NCBI RefSeq assembly: GCF_006494775.1
Contig: NZ_CP041146.1
Coordinates: 4,278,001 to 4,342,000 of the forward strand
Reading direction: 5' to 3'
Origin: Nocardioides humi
GTDB taxonomy: Bacteria; Actinomycetota; Actinomycetes; Propionibacteriales; Nocardioidaceae
Length of the DNA stretch: 64,000 nt
The translations under genes and the position numbers were made by a program. Shown here piece by piece: positions 51,524 through 60,714 of the stretch; the stretch's first letter is position 1; each line of letters begins with the position of its first letter. Under the pieces are notes generated by a model that was not told the origin of the DNA, searched no databases, and saw nothing but the letters and a program-made list of their open reading frames with translations.

Positions 51524-52343
51524 AGACCAAGGAGAAATCGTCGAGACGGATGTACTCGGACGGTCTCGGGCCACGCTTGTAACGGTTACGCACAACAGCG
51601 CGGAGGTGCTTGAGCGACACTGGGCAAGATTCGACCCTGCTTGGGCGGACTGGCTCGTGATTGACAACGCCTCGCAAGACGCGTCGCGTGATATAGCGAT
51701 GCGCCTCGGGGCTACGGTCCTCGCTCGGCCGGATAACCGTGGGTTCTCAGATGCAAATAACGTCGCACGAACTCTCGATACCGGACCGGTTCTCATTTTC
51801 TGCAATCCCGACTTGGAAGTCACCCCGGATGGGATTGCCAGGTTGACTGAATTGGCCATGGCGAATCGAGCGCTGATCGCTCCTCAGTTGGTCAACCACG
51901 ACGGGAGCCTTCAGGAGAACGGTCGTGGCGCGCCTTATCCGCATCGGAAGTTGCGCCACATGCTGGGACGCGAATCCGCGCCGAATCTATATTCGCGGAC
52001 AGCGACAGGTCGCGAACTCACACGAGTTGTCTGGGCGATGGGTGCGGCGCTCGCGGTGCGACGCGACGTCATGGATGACTTGGGCTGGTGGGACGACGGA
52101 TATTTCGTCTACTACGAGGACCACGACCTCGGGATCCGTGCTCTCCAGCAGGGCGTTCCTACCTATGTCGATGGCGCGACCCGGTGGATTCATGGGTGGG
52201 CGCGAGAAACAAGGAATGGTCGCAGTCGCAGCGCTTGGAAGTTCGAGTTCTTCTCGGGCATTCGGTTCTATTCGCGACACCCTTATTGTCTGATGCCGAT
52301 CTTCAAGAAGGGGAGACAGCTCCGAGCTGTCGATCGCGAATGA
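51516..52343 (+). CDS. Glycosyltransferase family 2 (rhamnosyltransferase-like)
   Basis: GT-A transferase of 275 residues. Nucleotide-sugar region LVTVTHNSAEVLERHW, WLVIDNASQDASRD, then the DxD-type position in VLIFCNPDLEVTPDG and the C-terminal MGAALAVRRDVMDDLGWWDDGYFVYYEDHDLGIRA. This pattern is shared with rhamnosyl- and related transferases. Codon choice becomes visibly more AT-rich from here on. Its start overlaps the kinase stop and its stop overlaps the next start (ATGA). Confidence 0.83.
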   Translation: MTEDQGEIVETDVLGRSRATLVTVTHNSAEVLERHWARFDPAWADWLVIDNASQDASRDIAMRLGATVLARPDNRGFSDANNVARTLDTGPVLIFCNPDLEVTPDGIARLTELAMANRALIAPQLVNHDGSLQENGRGAPYPHRKLRHMLGRESAPNLYSRTATGRELTRVVWAMGAALAVRRDVMDDLGWWDDGYFVYYEDHDLGIRALQQGVPTYVDGATRWIHGWARETRNGRSRSAWKFEFFSGIRFYSRHPYCLMPIFKKGRQLRAVDRE

Positions 52344-53548
52344 GCCAACGTGACGTCCTGGCAGCGTCCGGAAAGAGCGCGAGCGAGGATGCGGGCAGGA
52401 CGAGCCCGCTGATGAGCGTCGCCGCGGGCGTAGCCTTGTTTGGCCTGGCTATCAATGCGGTCCTCATCCAAACAGTGATGACTGACCCAGACTCGTCGAT
52501 CAAACAGGTTGTACGGACGGCCGTCGTCCTCCTCGCGATCTTCGCCCTCTTTGTAGGCAGGACGTGGGTCCCCGCGTGGATCGTAATCCTTGCGGTGTGG
52601 TCAACCTCGCTGATGCTGCTTAGGGGCAACATCGACCAACTCAGCGTCGTATTTGTTCTGCTGTTGACGCCAGTGCTCTGGTCTCTGCCGGAACGCAAGG
52701 CGACGAAACTTGCGTGGCTCGCGTCGCTCGTGTCGCTCGGCTTGGTGCTAGCCTTGCTGCTGGCGGGAGTTACGCACGACTCCGTGCTCGAATTCCGAGG
52801 GCGCCACACTTTCGGAACGCAAGGAGTGCCTTTCTTCTTCAACTTGGTTTATGGCGCTGCGTCGTTGGTTGTGCTGTACGCCTTCAAATATAGACTCAGA
52901 ACCCGGTTCCTCACCCTCGCCCTAATCCTCGCCATTGCCCACTGGTTTTTTACGCAAACTGATGCCCGTGGCGGCTACCTTTCCTTTCTCATTTTCCTGG
53001 CGCTCATACCCCTGGTGCGATTGTTTGCCAAATCACTTGCATTTCGGACAGTCGCATCGCTCTCGCCGGTGCTCTTTACTGCTTTCGCATTCGTGATTGC
53101 TAGCTGGTCCGACGATCAACGGCTCAATGAGATCCTCTCCTTCCGCCCCTTCTTGCTGCATGAATTCCTCATGAACATTGGAATATCAGATATACTGCTG
53201 AGCAGGTCGGTAAAACAGATCCAAGAAACGGTGGCGATCGTCCGGACTGTTGACAACTCCTATCTCCATTTGATCGTGGGATGTGGAATTGTAATAGCTG
53301 CGGTCTATTTCGTTGCCTTCTATCGAGCGATCCGGTCGATGTTCGCTGCGAATCGATTCGTAGATATCTCTTTTCTTCTTGCGACCTCGATATATTTCAA
53401 CTCCGAGAGCATTCTTCTCCGAATCGAAAATGTCTTTGTCATTTACGCCTGGTACATCGTGTTGCTTTATTCTTCGCCGAAGCAACTTGCGTCGATCGTT
53501 CAAGACCCTCGCGATGCTCCAGGCGGCGTGAAGTTAGATCCGCGATGA
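52340..53548 (+). CDS. Wzy-like polymerase / O-antigen ligase-type membrane protein
   Basis: Membrane protein of 402 residues with about 11 hydrophobic segments and a loop carrying FTQTDARGGYLSFLIF, comparable to the Arg-containing loop of Wzy/WaaL proteins. Base composition is clearly more AT-rich than in the first half of the window. Overlapping ATGA junctions link it to the GT2 gene and to the flippase. It probably polymerises the repeat unit of the second glycan. Confidence 0.72.
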   Translation: MSQRDVLAASGKSASEDAGRTSPLMSVAAGVALFGLAINAVLIQTVMTDPDSSIKQVVRTAVVLLAIFALFVGRTWVPAWIVILAVWSTSLMLLRGNIDQLSVVFVLLLTPVLWSLPERKATKLAWLASLVSLGLVLALLLAGVTHDSVLEFRGRHTFGTQGVPFFFNLVYGAASLVVLYAFKYRLRTRFLTLALILAIAHWFFTQTDARGGYLSFLIFLALIPLVRLFAKSLAFRTVASLSPVLFTAFAFVIASWSDDQRLNEILSFRPFLLHEFLMNIGISDILLSRSVKQIQETVAIVRTVDNSYLHLIVGCGIVIAAVYFVAFYRAIRSMFAANRFVDISFLLATSIYFNSESILLRIENVFVIYAWYIVLLYSSPKQLASIVQDPRDAPGGVKLDPR

Positions 53549-54787
53549 AATTGCGGTCAGGGCGGGTTCGAGGACAGGCAACATTGGGAGTAGCGGATCA
53601 GGCCGTTTCGAGTCTCATAAGTCTTGTTTCGGTGGTGACGGCCGCCCGTTTCCTTGACGCCAGCGAGTTTGGTGTCTTCGCGGTGGTAAGTCTGGCCATA
53701 TCACTGCTGATTGGCGGCGCTCAAGCACTGCTGGGCCAAGAGCTGGTCTTGGTACGGGGTGATTCTGATGTCTTGGCCAGGCGCGGCAGGGAAGCCCTGT
53801 CTGTAGCACTCTCCTTCGGTGCTCTCGCTGCGGTAGTCGTCCTGGCCGCATCGCCTTGGGTAGGCAGAGTCGCACTGCCGCTTGCTTTGGCATCGGCCAG
53901 CGTTCCGCTCCTATTCGTACAAGAGACTGCCCGCTCGGTCGCTGCCGTGCGTGGCCAGGCGGGCGCCGCCCTCGCTCTCGACCTCACGTGGATGTTGGCC
54001 ATGGTCGGCCTGCTGGCGGTCGTTCTGGGGCCGTTGGATTGGCGCTCGGCGGAGGCTTTGATCGTCGGGTGGTGCGGAGCGGGGGCGCTCGCGGGTCTCG
54101 TCGCTTGGCTGGCGCTCGGCGGCGGATTGCCGAGACCGACGCTGCCTCAGCGCTATCGGGCGCGCAACTACCTCGGATTCAGGTTCTTGCTTGAGTTTGC
54201 CGCCCTACGGGCCTCCAGCCAACTGCTGGTGATACTTCTGGGAGCAATGGCTAGCGTTGATCAGACTGGTGCGTACCGGCTGGCGATCACGGTCTTTGGC
54301 CCCCTCACCGTTGTCATCTTGGCGAGCTTCACGTTCGGCGCACCCATACTGCGCGGTGCTTCCAGTCGCCAGCGGTCTGGTGTGCTCTGCCTTGGTGCGT
54401 TTGGGATGAGTGCTGTTACGGCGATGCTCTTGGCCCTGCTCCTCACGGTTCCTACGTCCTTCGCGGTCTCGCTCCTTGGAGCGTCGTGGTCCGGGGTCGG
54501 GAGTTTCTGCCGCCCGTCGCCGCCCAGACAGCCGCCACGGCGGTCTCGACGATGGCGTTTCTTGGTCTTCGGATGACCCGGCCGAGGTCGACTCTGAGGT
54601 TGCGCGTCGTGCCCGCAGCGCTGATGCCGGTCGCGTTCTTTGTCGGCTTCTGGCTGGGGGCGCTGTCGGGGCGGCATGGGGAATCGCTGCGACGGCAGTC
54701 GTCCAAGCGACCACTGCATCGCTGGTGCTTGCACTGCACGAGTACAAGGCGCAGACCGCTGACCTCCTCCCCTCGGACGTTCAGTGA
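53545..54787 (+). CDS. Polysaccharide flippase (Wzx-like, two frameshifts)
   Basis: Membrane protein of about 414 residues of the MOP flippase type, starting KLRSGRVRGQATLGVADQAV with TAARFLDASEFGVFAVVSL. The frame breaks near 54497 after LLGASWSGV (continuing REFLPPVAAQTAATAVS in a second frame) and again in the G run 54656-54660 (continuing GAAWGIAATAVVQATT in a third) to a stop at 54787. Each break is repaired by one extra C/G. It would flip the lipid-linked repeat unit that the Wzy-like neighbour polymerises. Confidence 0.75.
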
Positions 54788-54841
54788 TAGGAAACTCATC
54801 GGTGCTTGCGATAGCTCCGTGGTCGGAAGGAAGGGCATCTC

Positions 54842-56050
54842 ATGATGAACGAACGACCGGATGGCGCGCCGATTACCGCGGCGTTCTATCTCCCTCAGTT
54901 CCACCGCATTGCGGAGAACGACGAGTGGTGGGGCGACGGATTCACTGAGTGGACAAACGTTCGTCGGGCTGTCCCACTGTACGAAGGTCACCACCATCCC
55001 GTCGTGCCAGAAGGACCCTATGGCTACTACGACCTGACCCAGCCGGGTGTCTACGAATGGCAGACGGACCTAGCGAGTCGATATGACGTCGACGCCTTCA
55101 TCTTTTATCACTACTGGTTTGACGGACACCGTCTGCTCGAGAAGCCCTTGGACTCGGTTCTCGCGGGCAACAACCCGTTTCCGTTCGCGATCTGCTGGGC
55201 CAACGAGAACTGGACCAGACGGTGGGACGGGAAGGAGCACGAGGTTCTGATGGGTCAGTCCTATGGCCCTGATGTCGCCGCCGCCGTCTTTGAGTCTTTC
55301 CTACCGTACATGCGAGACCCTCGTTATCTCCGCTTGGACGGCAAAGCCGTGGTTTTCGTGCATCGGGCCGATCACCTGCCGTCGGCCGCAGAGTACGCAC
55401 GGACATGGCGCGTGCTTGCTCGGGCCCGCGGAGTCGGCGAGTTGTGGCTGGTCGCATCAGAGACGTCCCACGGACTCGTGCCGGAGGTCCTCGGTTTCGA
55501 CGCGATAGGCGAGTTTCCTCCAGTAGGTGACAGCCTCTTGTCGACATCCGCGCGTCGCCTTCCGAAGTCCATCGTTCCTGGATTCAAGGGGCGCCTAAAC
55601 GACTATGGTGCGCTGGCAGCCCACTATCTGGGCCGACAGCAGCCGAGGTTCCGGCGCCACCCTGCTGTCGTCCCGAGGTGGGACAACACGGCTCGCCGTG
55701 GTGTGCAGTCGACGTCTTTTGCTGGAAGCACGCCCGATGGCTACGCGACCTGGCTGAGCGCGGCTCGCCAGCGAGAGCTCAGGAGCGGAAGCGCGGCGGG
55801 CATGGTACTCATCAATGCATGGAATGAGTGGGCCGAGGGCGCCTATCTTGAGCCGGACGCTCATTACGGCTACGCCTACCTCGAAGCGACTCGATGGAAC
55901 TACGAGGTCAGAGATAGGAACGCGCTTGACGGGAGCGTTTTATTTGACGGGTCTCGCAATATCGCGGGTTCTGCGAAGGCGGCTGCCGCGAGCGGGGTCA
56001 GGCTCGCGAAGGTTGCCCGGTCCCGGACCCGCGGAAGCGCGAGCCGTTGA
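54842..56050 (+). CDS. WbsX-like glycosyltransferase / GH99-like domain protein
   Basis: Protein of 402 residues with hallmark WbsX segments: AAFYLPQFHRIAENDEWWG, GFTEWTNVRRA, FIFYHYWFDGHRLLEKPLD, FAICWANENWTRRWDG, and INAWNEWAEGAYLEPD near the C-terminus. The fold is related to family 99 glycoside hydrolases, and WbsX proteins occur in O-antigen and capsule clusters. Whether it transfers or cleaves sugars is not settled. The start is the ATG at 54842, with a second ATG directly after it. Its stop overlaps the next start (TTGA). Confidence 0.8.
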   Translation: MMNERPDGAPITAAFYLPQFHRIAENDEWWGDGFTEWTNVRRAVPLYEGHHHPVVPEGPYGYYDLTQPGVYEWQTDLASRYDVDAFIFYHYWFDGHRLLEKPLDSVLAGNNPFPFAICWANENWTRRWDGKEHEVLMGQSYGPDVAAAVFESFLPYMRDPRYLRLDGKAVVFVHRADHLPSAAEYARTWRVLARARGVGELWLVASETSHGLVPEVLGFDAIGEFPPVGDSLLSTSARRLPKSIVPGFKGRLNDYGALAAHYLGRQQPRFRRHPAVVPRWDNTARRGVQSTSFAGSTPDGYATWLSAARQRELRSGSAAGMVLINAWNEWAEGAYLEPDAHYGYAYLEATRWNYEVRDRNALDGSVLFDGSRNIAGSAKAAAASGVRLAKVARSRTRGSASR

Positions 56051-57327
56051 GCGTAGGTCCCCGGGGTGGGATACTCCCTGACCGACGACCTCAAGTCCGG
56101 TCGTTCAAGCGCTGGCTGTCGCGAATTCTGCTGCCCTATGTACTGTGGGTGCTGCGTTGGATGGTTCCGAGGCGACGGGTGATTGTGATCCACGGATATC
56201 CCGCAACGGAGGCTAACGCAGTAGAGATGGCACGTGCGCTGGCTCACCGATACACCGGTCGGATCGTCTGGCTCGATGGACCCGAAAGAGCCTATCTCAG
56301 TGCTATAGATATCCCAGTTGAGAGGATAGAGGTCGTCGGCCGGAACACGATCCGCGGAATCTTGTCGTACGTGGTCGCAGAGGTTACCTTCTTTACTCAC
56401 GGTCTGTACGGCACGCCACCCGCCGTGGGGCGCAAGCCGACGGTCAATTTATGGCACGGTGAAGCGATTAAGAACTTCGACCCGCTACTTCCTGACCGTC
56501 ACGCACGCGGGCGCCCCTACGACTATCACGTAGGCGCTACTCGACTCCTTGGACAACGATCGGTTCAGGTGGCCGGAACGCCACCGCCTCAGTTGCTGCT
56601 GACTGGATATCCGCGGATCGCCGCCCTCCGGCGTGACTGTACGGACGGCCAACTCGAAGCATTGGGCATCGATGTGTCTCGGCCTTTCGTCATCTGGATG
56701 CCAACTTTTCGACAGACGAAATCTGTGAGTTCGTCGCCTGGGTTCCAGGACACGCTGAACCCGTCCGTGGATCTGGAACTTGCCAGGCTGTTCTCGAACT
56801 GGGTGAGCCTGCTCGTAGGTTCGGGAATCCAAGTGGTCGTCAAACCTCATCCCCTCGACAGCAGCGCGCGTGACGCGCAGGGGGCTGTCCTACTTGACGA
56901 CCACCTTCTCACGGCGGCGGGCGTACAACTGTATTCGGTGCTCGGTCGTGCCGACGGCCTGATTACCGACTTCTCTAGCGTCGCGACCGACTTCCTTCAC
57001 CTTGACCGACCCGTGGCCTACTTCTTCCCCGATCTGGAGAGCTACCTTGGAGGTCGTGGCGTGTATCCCCACGACGCCTTAGAGCACCTTGCCGGCCCCC
57101 AGTTGCATGATGAGCCGTCGGTCAGGGCGTTCATCGACGATGTCTTGTCCGCTGGGGAGGCGTCACGTGAGAAACGTGCGGCAGCTCGTGATTGGTTCGG
57201 GCTAGTCTCGGCCGAAAGCAGCGCAGAGCGGCTCCTGGATGAGTTGGATGCTCGGATCCCAAGTCTGCGAACATTGGTCAGTCGGCGAGACCCCCAAGCT
57301 CCCGCCGGGCTAGAAGGCCCGACGTGA
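56047..57327 (+). CDS. CDP-glycerol glycerophosphotransferase-like protein
   Basis: Protein of 426 residues related to TagB/TagF-type polymerases that add glycerol phosphate from CDP-glycerol. Seen here: TVNLWHGEAIKNFD (the His-Gly motif), FVIWMPTFRQTK, VVVKPHPLDSSA and GLITDFSSVATDFLHLDRPVAYFFPDLESY, which is the donor-binding region of the family. A TTG start overlaps the stop of the WbsX-like gene. It suggests a glycerol-phosphate or other polyol-phosphate decoration. Confidence 0.82.
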   Translation: MSVGPRGGILPDRRPQVRSFKRWLSRILLPYVLWVLRWMVPRRRVIVIHGYPATEANAVEMARALAHRYTGRIVWLDGPERAYLSAIDIPVERIEVVGRNTIRGILSYVVAEVTFFTHGLYGTPPAVGRKPTVNLWHGEAIKNFDPLLPDRHARGRPYDYHVGATRLLGQRSVQVAGTPPPQLLLTGYPRIAALRRDCTDGQLEALGIDVSRPFVIWMPTFRQTKSVSSSPGFQDTLNPSVDLELARLFSNWVSLLVGSGIQVVVKPHPLDSSARDAQGAVLLDDHLLTAAGVQLYSVLGRADGLITDFSSVATDFLHLDRPVAYFFPDLESYLGGRGVYPHDALEHLAGPQLHDEPSVRAFIDDVLSAGEASREKRAAARDWFGLVSAESSAERLLDELDARIPSLRTLVSRRDPQAPAGLEGPT

Positions 57328-57485
57328 CTAGACCGATGATTCAGGGCAGAGATCGATCGGTGAACTGGCCACCCTGCTCGCTCGCGGGGCCGCCTCTGGG
57401 CGACCGGCGGGCCGCGACGGTACTAAGCGTGTCGGGCGGACAACCCGATGTTCGTGGTCTTCGTCCGCGGCGGTGGGCGTGCTGC

Positions 57486-57491
57486 TAGTGT
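57486..57491 (+). promoter_or_regulatory. -10 box for the leaderless methyltransferase at 57500
   Basis: TAGTGT, eight bases before the GTG at 57500. The 170-base gap from 57328 contains no other recognisable gene. Confidence 0.5.
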
Positions 57492-57499
57492 CGCCAGCC

Positions 57500-58258
57500 G
57501 TGACTCGTGCGCCAGTGGACAATGCCGTGCCGTTTGACTCTCGTGCGAAAGCCCTTGTCCGTAAGGCGGTTGTCGGCTTCGGCAGGCGGGTCGGCATGAG
57601 GGTCGAGAATCTCGAAGACGACGCCCAGTGGGTGCCCCGGGACCCGTCCGTCTTCACAACCGATCTGCAACGCAAGATTGTTTCCACCCCAGGGATGATT
57701 TCGCTGCGTAGAGCGATGTACCTCTACATGCTGACCTACGGCCAAGGCATCGAGGGTGACGTCGTTGAGCTCGGGTCCTGGCAGGGCCGCTCAACTATCG
57801 CTTTCGCCCAGGCTTGTGAAGATGCCGACAACGGAGTCGTACACGCAGTCGATTGGTTCGAGGGCAATCCTGGCTTTGAGGGCAACTATGGGCTCGACAA
57901 GGCCGGGGCAAAGGGGTTGGAGCAGGGGTTCCGCGAGAACATCGACAAGGCGGGCCTGGAGCATCGGGTGGTGTTGCACGCAAAGGGAACGGATGAGGCC
58001 GCGCCGGAGATCGCGGCCCAGGTAGAGAGACTGCGTTTGATGTACATCGACGCGGACCACACCTATGAAGCGGTCTCTCGTGAGTTGGCGCAGTACGCGG
58101 ACATGGTTGTGCCTGGCGGGCTGATCTCCTTCGATGATTATGGGCCAATGTTCGGTGGAGTGGTCGAGGCGATCCACGAGCACTTGGCGGCGCATCCGAA
58201 TCGGTACGCTAAGCCGGTTCAGGACCGCAACTTCCTGATGGTTCGGCGCCGAAACTAG
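57500..58258 (+). CDS. Class I SAM-dependent methyltransferase (TylF/CmcI-like)
   Basis: Protein of 252 residues. The SAM region is EGDVVELGSWQGRSTIAFAQA (about residue 84). RLMYIDADHTYEAVSREL carries the acidic residue and His used for metal or SAM binding, then GGLISFDDYGP. Related to cephalosporin- and sugar-modifying methyltransferases. The start is inferred to be leaderless. It is the last gene of the AT-richer block and is separated from the convergent CysN gene by a hairpin. Confidence 0.75.
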   Translation: MTRAPVDNAVPFDSRAKALVRKAVVGFGRRVGMRVENLEDDAQWVPRDPSVFTTDLQRKIVSTPGMISLRRAMYLYMLTYGQGIEGDVVELGSWQGRSTIAFAQACEDADNGVVHAVDWFEGNPGFEGNYGLDKAGAKGLEQGFRENIDKAGLEHRVVLHAKGTDEAAPEIAAQVERLRLMYIDADHTYEAVSRELAQYADMVVPGGLISFDDYGPMFGGVVEAIHEHLAAHPNRYAKPVQDRNFLMVRRRN

Positions 58259-58338
58259 ACGCGGTCACGCCTCGATCGCTACTGCGTTGAATGCAACTAC
58301 GTGGTCGCAGATTCGCAACACACACATCTCGCGGAGAA

Positions 58339-58374
58339 CGCAGCAGCGCCTGCCCGTAAGCGGGCGCTGCTGCG
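58339..58374. terminator. Bidirectional terminator-like hairpin
   Basis: Twelve-base perfect stem 58339-58350 with 58363-58374, located between the convergent methyltransferase and CysN genes. The loop region offers an alternative pairing of its CCCG/CGGG parts. Confidence 0.75.
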
Positions 58375-58387
58375 CGTGGTATATACG

Positions 58388-59659
58388 TCAGCCGTTGATC
58401 ATGCCCGCGCCGACGGTCACGCCGGTGGCCTCGTCGATGAGGATGAACGAGCCGGTGGTGCGGTTCTTGGAGTACGGGTCGCACAGCAGCGGCACCGTGG
58501 TGCGCAGCGTGACGCGGCCGATCTCGTTGACGCCGAGCTCGTTGGTGGCCTGGTCGCGGTGCAGGGTGTTGACGTCGAGGCGGTACTGGATGTCCTTGAC
58601 CAGCGCGCGGCCGGTGCGGGTGGTGTGCTTGATCGCGAGCTTCTGCCGGGGCTGGAGCGGCTTGGTGGTCATCCAGCAGATCATCGCGTCGATGTCCTGG
58701 CTGGGCGAGGGGGCGTTCTTGACCCGGGCGATCATGTCGCCGCGCGAGACGTCGACGTCGTCCTCGAGGTGGATCGTCACGCTCATCGGCGGGAAGGCCT
58801 CGGGGATCTCGGTGTCGAAGTGGTCGATCTTGGCGATCTTCGACGTCATGCCGGAGGGGAGTACGACGACCTCGTCGCCCGGCTTGAGGACGCCGCCGGC
58901 GATCTGGCCGGCGTACCCGCGGTAGTCGTGGAACTCGTCCGACTTCGGCCGGATGACGTACTGGACGGGGAACCGGGCGTCGATGAGGTCCCGGTCGGAG
59001 GCGACGTGGACGTGCTCGAGGTGGTGCATGAGCGTGGGACCGGAGTACCACGCCATGTTCTCGGAGCGGGTCACGACGTTGTCGCCCTGGAGCGCCGAGA
59101 TCGGGATGACCTCGAGGTCGGGGACGTTCAGCTTGGTCGCGAACTGCGTGAACTCGGCGTAGATCTTCTCGTAGACGACCTCGTCGTAGTCGACGAGGTC
59201 CATCTTGTTCACGGCCAGCACGAGGTGCGGGACACGGAGCAGGGAGAGGATCACCGCGTGCCGGCGGGACTGCTCGGTGAGGCCCTGGCGGGCGTCGACG
59301 AGCACCAGGCCGAGGTCGGCGGTGGAGGCGCCGGTGACCATGTTCCGGGTGTACTGCACGTGCCCGGGGGTGTCGGCGATGATGAACTTGCGGTTGGGCG
59401 TCGCGAAGTAGCGGTAGGCCACGTCGATGGTGATGCCCTGCTCGCGCTCGGAGCGCAGGCCGTCGGTCAGCAGCGCGAGGTCGGTGTAGTCGTACCCCTT
59501 CGCCTCGCTGGTGGCCTCGACCGCCTCGAGCTGGTCCTCGAAGATCGACTTCGAGTCGAGCAGCAGGCGGCCGATGAGGGTGGACTTGCCGTCGTCGACC
59601 GAGCCGGCCGTGGCGAAGCGGAGAAGGTCCATGCCATATCCCGTGTTGGTGCCGGCCAT
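58388..59659 (-). CDS. cysN: Sulfate adenylyltransferase subunit 1 (CysN)
   Basis: GTPase subunit of ATP sulfurylase, 423 residues. It drives formation of APS from sulfate. GTP-binding motifs are clear: TAGSVDDGKSTLIGRLL (G1), DTPGHVQYTRNM (G3) and VNKMDLVDYD (G4), followed by two EF-Tu-like barrels. The protein ends at GVTVGAGMING, so there is no fused APS kinase and PAPS synthesis needs CysC from elsewhere. The ATG overlaps the CysD stop (ATGA). Confidence 0.95.
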   Translation of the reverse strand: MAGTNTGYGMDLLRFATAGSVDDGKSTLIGRLLLDSKSIFEDQLEAVEATSEAKGYDYTDLALLTDGLRSEREQGITIDVAYRYFATPNRKFIIADTPGHVQYTRNMVTGASTADLGLVLVDARQGLTEQSRRHAVILSLLRVPHLVLAVNKMDLVDYDEVVYEKIYAEFTQFATKLNVPDLEVIPISALQGDNVVTRSENMAWYSGPTLMHHLEHVHVASDRDLIDARFPVQYVIRPKSDEFHDYRGYAGQIAGGVLKPGDEVVVLPSGMTSKIAKIDHFDTEIPEAFPPMSVTIHLEDDVDVSRGDMIARVKNAPSPSQDIDAMICWMTTKPLQPRQKLAIKHTTRTGRALVKDIQYRLDVNTLHRDQATNELGVNEIGRVTLRTTVPLLCDPYSKNRTTGSFILIDEATGVTVGAGMING

Positions 59660-60573
59660 CAGAAGTAGCCCTCCTTCTTGCGGTCCTCCATGGCAGCCTC
59701 GGAGAACCGGTCGTCACCGCGGGTCGCGCCGCGCTCGGTGACCCGGGCGACCGCGACCTCCTCGATGATCTCGGGGATGGTGCCGGCGGTGGACTCCACG
59801 CAGCCGGTCAGGGTCAGGTCGCCGACGGTGCGGAACCGCACGGTGCGCTCCTCGGCGACCTCGCCGTCGCGGAGCGGGTTGTGCTCGCTCTCGGTCAGCA
59901 GCATGCCGTCGCGCTGGAACACCCGGCGCTGGTGGGAGAAGTAGATGCTGGGGATCTCGATGCCCTCGCGGCCGATGTAGTCCCAGATGTCCAGCTCGGT
60001 CCAGTTGGAGATCGGGAAGATCCGCATGTGCTCGCCCTCGTGGAGCCGGCCGTTGTAGAGGCTCCACAGCTCGGGACGCTGGTTCTTCGGGTCCCACTGG
60101 CCGAACTCGTCGCGGTGGGAGTAGACGCGCTCCTTGGCGCGGGCCTTCTCCTCGTCGCGCCGACCGCCGCCGAAGGCCGCGGTGAAGCCGTTCTCCTCGA
60201 TCGCGTTGAGCAGGGTGCCGATCTGGAGCCGGTTGCGGGAGGTCTTGCCGTCGTCGACGACGATGCCGTCCTTGATGGCCTGCTCGACGCTCGCCACGAT
60301 CAGCCTCACGCCCAGCCGGTCGACCCAGTTGTCCCGCGTGGCGAGGACCTCGGGGAAGTCGAAGCCGGTGTCGACCTGGAGCACCGGGAAGGGGATCTTC
60401 GCCGGGTAGAACGCCTTCTCCGCGAGGCGCATCATCACGATGGAGTCCTTGCCGCCGGAGAACATCAGGACCGGCTTCTCGAACTCGGCCGCGACCTCGC
60501 GGAAGATGTGGATCGACTCCGCCTCCAGCTGGTCCAGCTGGCTGAGGCGGTAGTCGCTGTGCGTCTGTGCCAT
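59659..60573 (-). CDS. cysD: Sulfate adenylyltransferase subunit 2 (CysD)
   Basis: Catalytic subunit of ATP sulfurylase, 304 residues of the PP-loop ATP pyrophosphatase type: VLMFSGGKDSIVMMRLAEKA (SGGKDS), then FGGGRRDEEKARAKERVYS and ISNWTELDIWDYIGREGIEIPSIYFSH. The C-terminal DRFSEAAMEDRKKEGYF is the family end. AAAGGA is about 15 bases before the ATG, rather far. With CysN it provides APS for cysteine synthesis and, through PAPS, possibly for the sulfotransferase at 22518. Confidence 0.95.
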   Translation of the reverse strand: MAQTHSDYRLSQLDQLEAESIHIFREVAAEFEKPVLMFSGGKDSIVMMRLAEKAFYPAKIPFPVLQVDTGFDFPEVLATRDNWVDRLGVRLIVASVEQAIKDGIVVDDGKTSRNRLQIGTLLNAIEENGFTAAFGGGRRDEEKARAKERVYSHRDEFGQWDPKNQRPELWSLYNGRLHEGEHMRIFPISNWTELDIWDYIGREGIEIPSIYFSHQRRVFQRDGMLLTESEHNPLRDGEVAEERTVRFRTVGDLTLTGCVESTAGTIPEIIEEVAVARVTERGATRGDDRFSEAAMEDRKKEGYF

Positions 60574-60702
60574 GCGCGGGCGACCCGTCCTTTCGGTGGT
60601 GCTGGTGGTGCCCTGCGGCGAGGGCTCGCCCATCGTGCCATGCCGCGCCTGCCACGCCGACATCGGTGAGGTCTGGTCAGACAAATCGACGAGTTCGGCG
60701 CC

Positions 60703-60708
60703 TAGGCT
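60703..60708 (+). promoter_or_regulatory. -10 box for the leaderless DUF4143-like gene
   Basis: TAGGCT, six bases before the GTG at 60715; no ribosome site. Confidence 0.5.
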
Positions 60709-60714
60709 GTGCTC

